64,000 bases of DNA from Pseudonocardiaceae bacterium (lineage in GTDB: Bacteria > Actinomycetota > Actinomycetes > Mycobacteriales > Pseudonocardiaceae), in the NCBI GenBank assembly GCA_009379845.1, contig WHSZ01000009.1, forward strand, positions 47,529 to 111,528, written 5' to 3'. A model generated the notes under the pieces. It was given only the letters and a program-made list of their open reading frames with translations. It was not told the origin of the DNA and made no database searches. The position numbers and the translations under genes were made by a program. Shown here piece after piece: positions 54,207-61,932 of this stretch. The stretch's first letter is position 1, and every line of letters starts with the position of its first letter.

Positions 54207-55214
54207 CTACTTGCCTTTGAGGATCGGCCGGTAGGCCGCGTCGGTGTCGTCCACGTACTTGACGAGCTCGTCCACCGACTCGTCACCTTTCGCCACGAAG
54301 CGTTCCCCGATCTTCTTGCGGAACTGCGGGTCTTTTGGCGCCTTGTTGATGAGCTCGGCCAGCTTGTCGATGATCGCCTGGTCGGTGTCCTTGTGCACAC
54401 CGACCAGGTAGGACGACGTCGAGTAGATCGCCTTGTCGAAGCCGAGCTCGACGAACGTCGGCACATCCGGCAGGTACGGGAGCCGTTCCGGGGTGCCAAC
54501 GCCGAGGAGCTGGATTTCCCCCTTGTCGGCACGGGACAGCAGGTCGTCGGTCAGGTTGATCTCCAGCGCGTCCACATTACCGCCGAGCACGGCGGTCAAC
54601 GCCTCCGCGTTGCCGGGGAACGGAACGGGCTTGAACGGCACGGCGTTCGGCCCGGTGCCGAGTTGCTCGACCGCGATCTGTCCCGGAGTCGTCGCGCCGG
54701 CGGTGCCGACGGACACCGATCCCGGCGATTTCCTTGCCAGGTCGAAGAGCTCCTCGGCATTGCGCGCCGGCGAGTTCTTGCCAACCACGAGCGCCGAGGG
54801 ATAAGCGGCGACGTTGGCGACCGGCGTGATCGCATGCCGGTCGTAGTCGACGTCTTCGACGATCGGCGTGATGACGTTCGCGCCCTGACCGATGTTGAAC
54901 AGGGTGTACCCGTCGGCTGGCTGGTTCAGCGTGTACCGCATGGCGACCGCGCCGGACGCGCCGTCCCGATTCTCCACGAGGAACGTCTGCCCCGTCTCCC
55001 GTTGCAGGAAGTCGGCGAGCGCGCGCATCGTGACGTCGCTGACGCCGCCCGCGGTGTAGGGCACCACGATCGTCACGGGCTCGGACGGGTACTTGGCGTC
55101 ACCACCGGCCGAGGTCGAGGCGCAGGACGCGACGGCAAGCGCCACGCAGGCGGCCAGCGCGGTGAGGACGGCGCGCGGACCGCGGCCGGCACGGGTCGCT
55201 GTGGTCGGCTTCAT
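54207..55214 (-). CDS. tctC: Tripartite tricarboxylate transporter substrate-binding lipoprotein TctC (second set)
   Basis: The 335-residue protein has a lipoprotein signal (AVLTALAACVALAVASCAS, lipobox VASC near residue 30), the Bug start YPSEPVTIVVPYTAGGVSDVTMRALAD, VENRDGASGAVAM, and LPYLPDVPTFVELGFD. It captures the carboxylate for the importer. ATG 55214 has aaggag upstream. It follows the hydrolase-like gene by 46 bases. Confidence 0.88.
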   Translation of the reverse strand: MKPTTATRAGRGPRAVLTALAACVALAVASCASTSAGGDAKYPSEPVTIVVPYTAGGVSDVTMRALADFLQRETGQTFLVENRDGASGAVAMRYTLNQPADGYTLFNIGQGANVITPIVEDVDYDRHAITPVANVAAYPSALVVGKNSPARNAEELFDLARKSPGSVSVGTAGATTPGQIAVEQLGTGPNAVPFKPVPFPGNAEALTAVLGGNVDALEINLTDDLLSRADKGEIQLLGVGTPERLPYLPDVPTFVELGFDKAIYSTSSYLVGVHKDTDQAIIDKLAELINKAPKDPQFRKKIGERFVAKGDESVDELVKYVDDTDAAYRPILKGK

Positions 55215-55260
55215 GGCACTCCTTCGGGTAGCGGGCAGGCTCTCGCCGTGCCGGGTGAGG

Positions 55261-56223
55261 TCAGTGGCCGCCGGGCCGGGTTCGCGCTCCGGCCAGGAAC
55301 CGCAACAAAAGCCGGTTGAACGGGCTCGGCGTCTCCCAGTTGGCTCCGTGGCCGGTCTCCGGGAGCACCGCGGTGGAGCAGCGCGGGATGTGCTCGGCGA
55401 TCGAACGCATCACCGGCGGCGGGAGGTAGAGGTCCGAGCCTCCGGTGACCAGCAGCGTCCGTGGGGTCAGGGTGGCGAGCTTGGACCACGTGATGTCGTT
55501 GACGACCACGTGCCGGTACGCCGATCCCGGTAGCCGTGCCCAGTCGGCGATGTCCCGCCAGTGTCGGAGGCCCTCCGGGTTCGCCGCCCGGTACGACGGG
55601 CTGACCTCCTTGACGTAGGTGGGCAGCGTGTCGAACTCGGGCGGCCGCAGGGCGGTGATCGTGTCGAGGAACTCGGGTTCCTGGATGGCCATGAAGCTGC
55701 TGATCACCGCCAGGCTGCGCACCCGCTCCGGATACAGGAGCGCGTAGTCGGTCGCGTAGTACCCACCGAGCGCCGCGCAGACCAGGTGGAACCTGCCGAG
55801 TCCCAGGTGGTCGGCGACGGCTCGCAGGTCCTCGGCGCCGACCGGCGCGTCGTCGTCGGAGAACCCCGAGGAGCCGTAGTGCCCGCGCCGGGAATACCCG
55901 ACGACCCGGTAGCCCGCCCTGGCGAGCACGGGTTGCTGGTACGGCCAGCTCTCAGCACTGCCGGAGGCCGCGTGCACCAGGACGACGACCGGTCCCTCGC
56001 CGCCGGTGTCCCAGTACCAGAGGTGGCCGCCAGGGACGTCGACCGTGCCTTCCGTGGCTGGGACCTGCGGGGGAACGGGTTCCGGGACCGGAGTGTCAAC
56101 CTGGTGGCCCTCGGCCTCGGCCACGGCGGGTACCAGCGCCACTCCCGCGGCGACGGAGGCGACGACAGTCGCCCGTCGTAGCAGGGCACGCCGGCTCAGG
56201 CCGCTCTTCTCCCGGTCGTCCAT
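55261..56223 (-). CDS. Exported alpha/beta-hydrolase-fold protein lacking the nucleophile serine
   Basis: The 320-residue protein has a twin-arginine-type signal (LSRRALLRRATVVASVAAGVALV) and the alpha/beta-hydrolase pattern: VVLVHAASGSAESW, GYRVVGYSRRGHYGSSGF, and the Asp and His regions VTGGSDLYLP and PETGHGANWE. At the nucleophile elbow it has VCAALGG where G-x-S-x-G is expected, so the serine is alanine and the first Gly is Cys. It may be a lyase or a binding protein, or use another nucleophile. ATG 56223 has ggaggcggtc upstream. Confidence 0.8.
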   Translation of the reverse strand: MDDREKSGLSRRALLRRATVVASVAAGVALVPAVAEAEGHQVDTPVPEPVPPQVPATEGTVDVPGGHLWYWDTGGEGPVVVLVHAASGSAESWPYQQPVLARAGYRVVGYSRRGHYGSSGFSDDDAPVGAEDLRAVADHLGLGRFHLVCAALGGYYATDYALLYPERVRSLAVISSFMAIQEPEFLDTITALRPPEFDTLPTYVKEVSPSYRAANPEGLRHWRDIADWARLPGSAYRHVVVNDITWSKLATLTPRTLLVTGGSDLYLPPPVMRSIAEHIPRCSTAVLPETGHGANWETPSPFNRLLLRFLAGARTRPGGH

Positions 56224-56265
56224 GACCGCCTCCGCAGATGTCTCGCCACCATTGCCGTCACACCC

Positions 56266-56304
56266 TGCCGAACAACCGAAAAGGACTGCCGAACAATCGA
56301 AAGG
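56266..56304. repeat. Direct repeats TGCCGAACAAYCGAAARG upstream of the hydrolase-like gene
   Basis: TGCCGAACAACCGAAAAGG (56266-56284) and TGCCGAACAATCGAAAGG (56287-56304) repeat with a 21-base period, just next to the palindrome at 56310. Each contains the half-site CCGAAC. Probably extra half-sites for the same regulator, or a second regulator on one face of the DNA. Confidence 0.55.
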
Positions 56305-56309
56305 CATAT

Positions 56310-56325
56310 CCGAACCGCTGTTCGG
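56310..56325. promoter_or_regulatory. TetR operator candidate, CCGAACCGCTGTTCGG
   Basis: Perfect 6-base arms CCGAAC / GTTCGG around CGCT; its core is the exact reverse complement of 48494-48507. It lies 87 bases upstream of the hydrolase-like gene, which leads the second minus-strand operon of the island. Confidence 0.7.
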
Positions 56326-56493
56326 ACCGAGACATTAACAGACCCCGGGGACATGACGCCAGCGGTCGCGAGCGGCAGGTCAAACTTCAGGGCCGGCCGT
56401 GTTCCCTGGTACCGCCGGTTCGTTGACCACACACGTTCGCCTGGCCGGCCGCGCTCGCGTGCCGGCGCACGGCTCGTCAGCCGCGGGCTTTGT

Positions 56494-57288
56494 TCACGGC
56501 TGATCAGCCGCGCTCGGGTCGCTCGGGTCGCACGCGGTCCAGAAGTCCTTGCCAAGCTCGGAGATCCGGAGGCTGCGCCGGATCATGCGTGGTGCGAGCC
56601 TGCCTGCCGCGCGGGCGCGCCGATCGGCGTCCTGCACCAGCGCGTCGGTCAGCAGCACGTCGTACTCCATATCGAGCGACGAGTCCTCGTCGCCGAGTTC
56701 GACCAGGCCGAGATCGAGCAACCTGGCGACGTAGGTCGGCACGCTGTCGTTCAGCGTCACCCCGGCCGACTTACCAACGGTCGAGGCGTTGCGCAGCACG
56801 ACCCGGTTGGTGCCACCCATCGCGCCCCTGGTGGCCACGTCGATCACCGGGAAGGCCGGGCCGTCGGACAGCGCGGCGAGGATGCGCGCCTCGTCCGGCA
56901 CCAGCCGCGCCAGGATGCTCGCGTACAGATAGTGCCTGCTAGCCGCCGCGCTGCTGTCCACCGCGCGGTTCAGCAGCTCAGCCATGCCGGCACGGAGCGA
57001 ATCGGCCTGCCCGTCCGGCATCGCGTGTTTCGCCGGGTCGCTTTCGGCGAGATTCCGGTTCACGGCGGCCATCCGGCGAGCCAGCTGGTGCGCCGCGGTG
57101 CGCCCGATGCGCTGTGCTCCCCGCTCCACGCGCCGAAGTTCCCGCTCGACCAACCCGATGCCGGGCAGCCGCTGACCGAGCCCCCATCCGCTCCTGGCCA
57201 CCCAGCGCACCGCCCGCTGGACGCCGACGGCCAGATCGCCGACCGGCAAGACGATGACCGCACGCGAGGTGCCATCGTCTTGCGCCAC
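56494..57288 (-). CDS. Abi-alpha-like protein (DUF4393)
   Basis: The 264-residue protein has an N-terminal region with two Ala/Leu-rich segments (LAVGVQRAVRWVARSGWGLG) and a C-terminal DUF4393-like domain: SSAAASRHYLYASILARLVPDEARILAALSDGPAFPVIDV in segments, VLRNASTVGKSAGV, ARLLDLGLVELGDED and RSLRISELGKDFWTACDP. Abi-alpha family members are named after phage-abortive proteins but few are tested. GTG 57288 was chosen because ggagg lies 5 bases upstream; the frame is open to 57300. Assignment is by recall. Confidence 0.55.
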   Translation of the reverse strand: MAQDDGTSRAVIVLPVGDLAVGVQRAVRWVARSGWGLGQRLPGIGLVERELRRVERGAQRIGRTAAHQLARRMAAVNRNLAESDPAKHAMPDGQADSLRAGMAELLNRAVDSSAAASRHYLYASILARLVPDEARILAALSDGPAFPVIDVATRGAMGGTNRVVLRNASTVGKSAGVTLNDSVPTYVARLLDLGLVELGDEDSSLDMEYDVLLTDALVQDADRRARAAGRLAPRMIRRSLRISELGKDFWTACDPSDPSAADQP

Positions 57289-57482
57289 GCTGACCTCCAC
57301 TCATTCGCCGGACTCATGATCGCACAGGGTCGTCCCGCGCCGGCTCACGCCAACGGCGCCGCCAGGTGCGGCCGTCACGTTATCGATGGCAGCCTGACAG
57401 TGTTGCCTTGACCAACGAGTCACCTTTTCGGTGCATGATCTGACTTGGGGTCCGCGACAACGTCGTCTCGAGAGGTGCGTAC

Positions 57483-58883
57483 ATGACGAAGATCGACGAG
57501 CTCACCGGGCGACTCGCCGGCGCCGTGGGCGACGCACACGTGTTGACCGGCGCGGACATTCCGGTGGAGTACGGACACGACGAGGCGCTCAGCGTCCGGG
57601 CACACACCCCGGCCTACCTGGTGCGGCCGGACTCCGCCGAGCAGGTGGCGGAGGTGCTGCGCATCGCCGGGGAGCACCGGCTCCCGGTGACCGCGCGCGG
57701 TTCGGGCAGCGGGCTGTCCGCGGCGTGCCGCCCGGAGGACGGCGGCCTGGTGGTCTGCTTCGAGCGGATGAACTCGATACTGGAGATCGACACGGACAAC
57801 CACGTCGCGGTCGTGCAACCCGGCGTGACACTCGCGGAGCTGGAGGAACGCACCACCGAGGTCGGGCTGGTGTACCCGGTTTACCCGGGGGAACTCAGCG
57901 GCAGCCTTGGCGGCAACGTCGGCACGAACGCGGGCGGTATGCGCGCGGTCCGCTACGGCGTCACCCGGCACAACGTGCTCGGGCTGCAGGCCGTACTCGC
58001 CACCGGCGAGGTGATCCGGACCGGCGGCAAGATGGCGAAGATCTCCTCCGGCTACGACCTCACCCAGCTGATCACCGGTTCGGAGGGCACCCTCGCACTG
58101 GTCACCGAGGTGACGCTGAAATTGCAGCCACGGCTGACCCGCAACGCCACCGTGCTCGCGCCGTTCTCGGAACTGAACGAGGTGATGCGCGCGGTTCCGA
58201 AGGTCGTGAGCAGCGGCTTGGGCCCGCATATCCTGGAGTACATCGACGCGCTCACCATGGGGGCGATCACCTACACGTCGAACCTGTCCCTCGGGGTTCC
58301 GGATCAGGTCCGCGATGCGGCACAGGCTTATCTCGTTGTCGGCATGGAAAACCGGGACGGCGACCGGTTGGACGGCGACGTGGAAATGCTCGGGCAGCTA
58401 CTCAGTGACCTCGACGCGATCGATGTTTACGTACTGGACGGCCCGTCCGCGCACAAACTCATCGAAGCTCGGGAAAAGGCGTTCTGGTCGGCGAAAGCGG
58501 CAGGTGCCGACGACATCGTGGACGTCGTGGTGCCAAGAGCCGCCATGCCGGAGTTCCTGGAAAGGTCGAGGGAACTGGCCACGGACAACGGTTCCGGGGT
58601 GGTCGGCTGCGGGCACGCAGGCGACGGCAACGTGCATCTCGCCGTCTTCCAGAAGGACCCGGAGCTGCGCTCCGCCCTGCTGCACGACATGTTCGCCCTC
58701 GGGATGCGGCTCGGTGGCGCGATTTCCGGCGAGCACGGACTCGGCACCGCGAAGGCGCGTTATTTCGTGGAATTGGAGGATCCGGCCAAGCTCGATCTCA
58801 TGCGCCGGATCAAGCAGACGTTTGATCCGAACGGAATACTGAACCCTTCGGTACTGCTCGGCGGAAAAGAAAGGGCACAATGA
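57483..58883 (+). CDS. FAD-linked 2-hydroxyacid oxidase (GlcD/D-lactate dehydrogenase type)
   Basis: The 466-residue enzyme has a PCMH FAD domain (VTARGSGSGLSAACRPEDGG, VYPGELSGSLGGNVGTNAGGMRAVRYG in segments, LITGSEGTLALVTEVTL) and the C-terminal oxidase domain with GHAGDGNVHLAVF and GAISGEHGLGTAKARYF, where His residues shape the active site. It lacks the Fe-S domains of the enzyme at 11173-14004. ATG 57483 has gagaggtg upstream. Its stop overlaps the ThDP enzyme start (ATGA), which suggests a 2-hydroxyacid to 2-oxoacid to aldehyde sequence. Confidence 0.88.
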   Translation: MTKIDELTGRLAGAVGDAHVLTGADIPVEYGHDEALSVRAHTPAYLVRPDSAEQVAEVLRIAGEHRLPVTARGSGSGLSAACRPEDGGLVVCFERMNSILEIDTDNHVAVVQPGVTLAELEERTTEVGLVYPVYPGELSGSLGGNVGTNAGGMRAVRYGVTRHNVLGLQAVLATGEVIRTGGKMAKISSGYDLTQLITGSEGTLALVTEVTLKLQPRLTRNATVLAPFSELNEVMRAVPKVVSSGLGPHILEYIDALTMGAITYTSNLSLGVPDQVRDAAQAYLVVGMENRDGDRLDGDVEMLGQLLSDLDAIDVYVLDGPSAHKLIEAREKAFWSAKAAGADDIVDVVVPRAAMPEFLERSRELATDNGSGVVGCGHAGDGNVHLAVFQKDPELRSALLHDMFALGMRLGGAISGEHGLGTAKARYFVELEDPAKLDLMRRIKQTFDPNGILNPSVLLGGKERAQ

Positions 58884-60433
58884 ACGGCGCACAATCCATG
58901 CTCCGCACGCTCGTCAATTCCGGCGTGGATGTCTGTTTCGCGAATCCGGGCACCTCGGAGATGCACTTCGTCGCCGCACTCGACAGCGTTCCGGAAATGC
59001 GCGGCGTGCTCGGGCTCTTCGAAGGTGTGGTCACCGGTGCCGCGGACGGCTATGCGCGCATGCTCGATCGGCCGGCAGCCACCCTGCTGCACCTTGGCCC
59101 GGGGATGGCCAACGGTCTCGCGAACCTGCACAACGCGCGACGGGCCGGCACGCCGATCGTGAACGTGGTCGGCGACCACGCGACGTACCACAAGTCGCTG
59201 GACGCACCGCTCGAGTCGGACATCGACGCGCTCGCCGGCTGGAGTTCGGCGTGGACCCGCACCTCGGCGCGGGCACAGGACGTTGGCAAGGACGCCGCGG
59301 ACGCGGTCGCCGCCGCACTGCACCCGCCTGGGCAGGTGGCAACCCTGGTGCTCCCGGCGGACGCGTCGTGGTCGGAAGGCGGCGCGGTCGCCGACCCGGT
59401 GCGGCGCGCCCGCCCGCGGACCGTGCCGGAGAACGCCGTCGAGGAACTCGCCGAGGTGCTGGGGCGCGGCGAGTCCACCGTGTTGCTGCTCGGTGGGCAT
59501 GCCACCCGCGAGGCCGAGCTGCTTGCGGCCAGCCGGATCGCGGCCGTGACCGGCGCGCGGCTGTTCGCCGAGACCTTCCCCGCCCGCCTGGAACGCGGAG
59601 CCGGCCTGCCGGCCGTCGAGAAGCTCGGGTATCTCGCCGAGCAGGTCACCTACCAGCTCACCGACGTTCGCCATCTGGTGCTGATCGGCTCTCGACCGCC
59701 GGTGTCGTTCTTCGCATATCCCGGCAAGCCGAGCGAGCTCACCCCGGAAGGCTGCACCGTGCACCGGTTCGCCGGGCCGGCCGACGACACCGCGGACGCG
59801 CTGGCCCGGCTGGCCGACCGCGTCGCGCCGGACGCCGCGCCGGTGCTGGCCGAGCCCACCCGGCCCGAGCTGCCGACCGGGGAGCTGACCGCGCAGACGG
59901 TGGCCGAGGCGATCGGAGCACTGCTTCCGGAGGGCGCGATCGTCTCCGACGAGGCCAACACGTCGGGGCTGATGCTGCCGATGAGCACCGCGGGCGCGCC
60001 GAGGCACGATTGGCTGGCCTTGACCGGCGGGGCGATTGGGCAGGGCATGCCGGTCGCCACCGGAGCCGCGATCGCCTGCCCGGACCGTCCGGTGATCTGC
60101 CTCGAATCGGACGGCAGCGCGATGTACACGTTGTCCGCGTTGTGGACGCAGGCCCGTGAGCAGAGCAACGTCACGACCGTGGTGTTCAGCAACCGCTCGT
60201 ACGCGATCCTGCGGATGGAGTTGCAGCGGGTAGGTGCGGAGACATCCGGCACCGCGGCCGCGGAGCTGCTGGATATCGGCCGGCCAGACCTGGATTTCGT
60301 GGCACTGGCAGGTGGCATGGGCGTGCCGGCCTCCCGCGCCGGCACCGCCGAGGAGTTCACCGCGCAGTTCAGCAAGGCGCTCGGCGAGCCCGGCCCGCAC
60401 CTGATCGAAGCGGTGGTGCCCTCGCTGCTGTAG
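58880..60433 (+). CDS. ThDP-dependent acetolactate synthase-like/2-oxoacid decarboxylase
   Basis: The 517-residue enzyme has the ThDP N-terminal domain with the catalytic Glu in GVLGLFEGVVTGAADGYAR (about residue 48), LLHLGPGMANGLANLHNARR, and the ThDP/Mg motif ESDGSAMYTLSALWTQARE with the Asn in FSNRSYAIL. It is like IlvB paralogues and benzoylformate decarboxylases. No ilvN partner follows, so it is more likely a decarboxylase or lyase acting on the product of the coupled oxidase. A hairpin follows its stop. Confidence 0.85.
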   Translation: MNGAQSMLRTLVNSGVDVCFANPGTSEMHFVAALDSVPEMRGVLGLFEGVVTGAADGYARMLDRPAATLLHLGPGMANGLANLHNARRAGTPIVNVVGDHATYHKSLDAPLESDIDALAGWSSAWTRTSARAQDVGKDAADAVAAALHPPGQVATLVLPADASWSEGGAVADPVRRARPRTVPENAVEELAEVLGRGESTVLLLGGHATREAELLAASRIAAVTGARLFAETFPARLERGAGLPAVEKLGYLAEQVTYQLTDVRHLVLIGSRPPVSFFAYPGKPSELTPEGCTVHRFAGPADDTADALARLADRVAPDAAPVLAEPTRPELPTGELTAQTVAEAIGALLPEGAIVSDEANTSGLMLPMSTAGAPRHDWLALTGGAIGQGMPVATGAAIACPDRPVICLESDGSAMYTLSALWTQAREQSNVTTVVFSNRSYAILRMELQRVGAETSGTAAAELLDIGRPDLDFVALAGGMGVPASRAGTAEEFTAQFSKALGEPGPHLIEAVVPSLL

Positions 60434-60479
60434 CTCGTGAGTCTTTTCGTGGGTTATAGCACCCAAAAGGACTCACGAG
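60434..60479. terminator. Hairpin CTCGTGAGTC...GACTCACGAG after the ThDP gene
   Basis: Arms CTCGTGAGTC (60434-60443) and GACTCACGAG (60470-60479) pair perfectly, with TTTT and AAAA just inside and a loop containing GGGT/ACCC. It starts at the stop codon, and the A/T runs favour termination in either direction. Confidence 0.7.
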
Positions 60480-60507
60480 TTGGCACGCGTGCTCGATTCG
60501 CGCTACC

Positions 60508-60525
60508 TTACTGACGAGTAGGTAA
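60508..60525. promoter_or_regulatory. Candidate operator TTACTGACGAGTAGGTAA before fadE24
   Basis: TACT and AGTA are inverted around GACG, with outer TTA/TAA; the site lies 20-37 bases before the ATG. The form TTACT-N4-AGTAA is typical of TetR-type sites in fatty-acid genes of actinobacteria; recalled, not tested. Confidence 0.35.
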
Positions 60526-60544
60526 GCGGTGAGAGGGGCGCGGC

Positions 60545-61906
60545 ATGACCAACAAGCCCGGCATGACCAACAAGCACGGTCCAGCTGGCGTGCGGGGCAA
60601 GCGCGACGCCATGGGGTTCGGGGTGGCCGCGCTGAACCGGGTGGCCGGTAGCCGGCTGCTGGACCGGGTCGGGCTGCGCAAGCCACTCGAACGGGTGGTC
60701 TTCAACTCCGCAAGGACCGGTTTCCAGGCGGCAGGCGCGACCGCGCGCACGTTCAAGAAGGCGCAGCGGCTGGGCAAGCCGGCCAGGCTGACGAAGCCGT
60801 CCAGCACCGGCGCGTTTGACGTCACGCCAACCGAAGAGCAGCAGATGATCGCCGAAACGGTGCGCGAGTTCGCCGGCGAGCAGCTGCGACCGGCCGCCGC
60901 CGAGGCCGACACGAACGCCGCCCCGCCCGACGGTCTGCTCGCCAGAGCCGCCGAGCTCGGCGTCACCACGGTCGGCGTGCCGGAAGAACTCGGCGGCCTC
61001 GGCACCGAGCGTTCCGCGGTCTCCGGCGTGCTGGTGGCCGAGGAGATGGCGCGCGGGGACATGGGCCTGGCGCTCGCCTGCCTCGCGCCGTCCGCGGTGA
61101 GCACCGCGTTGTCGCTGTGGGGCAACGCCGATCAGCAGGCCACCTACCTCCCCGCGTTCGTCGGCGAGAACGTGCCGGCGGCGGCACTCGCGCTGCAGGA
61201 GCCCCGGGCGCTGTTCGATCCACGGCAACCGCACGTCCGCGCCCGCCGCACCCCGGACGGTTACCGGCTGGACGGTGTGAAATCGATGGTTCCGCTTGCC
61301 ACGCGGGCCGAGCTGTTCGTGGTGTCGGCCGAGTTGGAAGGCAGCGGGCCGGCGCTCTTCCTCGTGGAGGCGAACAACCAGGGCATCACCGTTGAGTCCG
61401 AGCCGGCGATGGGACTGCGGGCCGCGTCGACCGGTCGGGTGCATCTGGACGGCGTGCGATTGTCCGGCGCCGCGTTGCTCGGCGGGACCGGCTCGGAGGC
61501 GCTTACCGATTGCGTGCGGCTCTCCCGGCTCGCGTGGTGCGCGCTCGCGGTTGGCACCGCACAGGCCGTGCTGGACTACGTGATCCCGTACGTCAACGAG
61601 CGCGAAGCGTTCGGTGAGCCGATCAGTCACCGGCAGGCGGTCGCGTTCAAGGTCGCGGACATCGGAACCGAGCTGGAGGGCATGCGGCTGGCCACCTACC
61701 GGGCGGCGAGTCGTGCCGAGCAGGGGTTGCCGTTCGCCAGGGAAACCGCACTGGCCAGGAAGCTGTGCGCGGACCACGGAATGGCCATCGGCAACGACGG
61801 CGTGCAGTTGCTCGGTGGGCACGGTTTCACCAAGGAGCACCCGGTCGAGCGGTGGTACCGCGATCTTCGCGCCGTCAGCCTGATGGAAGGCGCCGTTCTC
61901 GTCTGA
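60545..61906 (+). CDS. fadE24: Acyl-CoA dehydrogenase, FadE24-like
   Basis: The 453-residue protein starts with a basic N-terminal extension that includes a tandem copy of MTNKPG/MTNKHG (18-base duplication at the start codon), then the FadE24-like GLRKPLERVVFNSARTGFQAAGATARTFKKAQRLGKPARL in segments and the acyl-CoA dehydrogenase core (VREFAGEQLRPAAAEAD; TVGVPEELGGLGTE; FKVADIGTELEGMRLATYRAASRAEQGL; LLGGHGFTKEHPVERWYRDLRAV). It pairs with the next gene as in mycobacterial fadE24-fadE23. Start ATG 60545 has gagagggg upstream; ATG 60563 is an alternative. Confidence 0.85.
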   Translation: MTNKPGMTNKHGPAGVRGKRDAMGFGVAALNRVAGSRLLDRVGLRKPLERVVFNSARTGFQAAGATARTFKKAQRLGKPARLTKPSSTGAFDVTPTEEQQMIAETVREFAGEQLRPAAAEADTNAAPPDGLLARAAELGVTTVGVPEELGGLGTERSAVSGVLVAEEMARGDMGLALACLAPSAVSTALSLWGNADQQATYLPAFVGENVPAAALALQEPRALFDPRQPHVRARRTPDGYRLDGVKSMVPLATRAELFVVSAELEGSGPALFLVEANNQGITVESEPAMGLRAASTGRVHLDGVRLSGAALLGGTGSEALTDCVRLSRLAWCALAVGTAQAVLDYVIPYVNEREAFGEPISHRQAVAFKVADIGTELEGMRLATYRAASRAEQGLPFARETALARKLCADHGMAIGNDGVQLLGGHGFTKEHPVERWYRDLRAVSLMEGAVLV

Positions 61907-61932
61907 GCTGATCTCACGAGCTGGAGCACACG

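Noticed and set aside
58880..60433. Biosynthetic acetolactate synthase (ilvB)
   Set aside because: No ilvN regulatory subunit or ilvC follows, and the gene is coupled to an FAD hydroxyacid oxidase.
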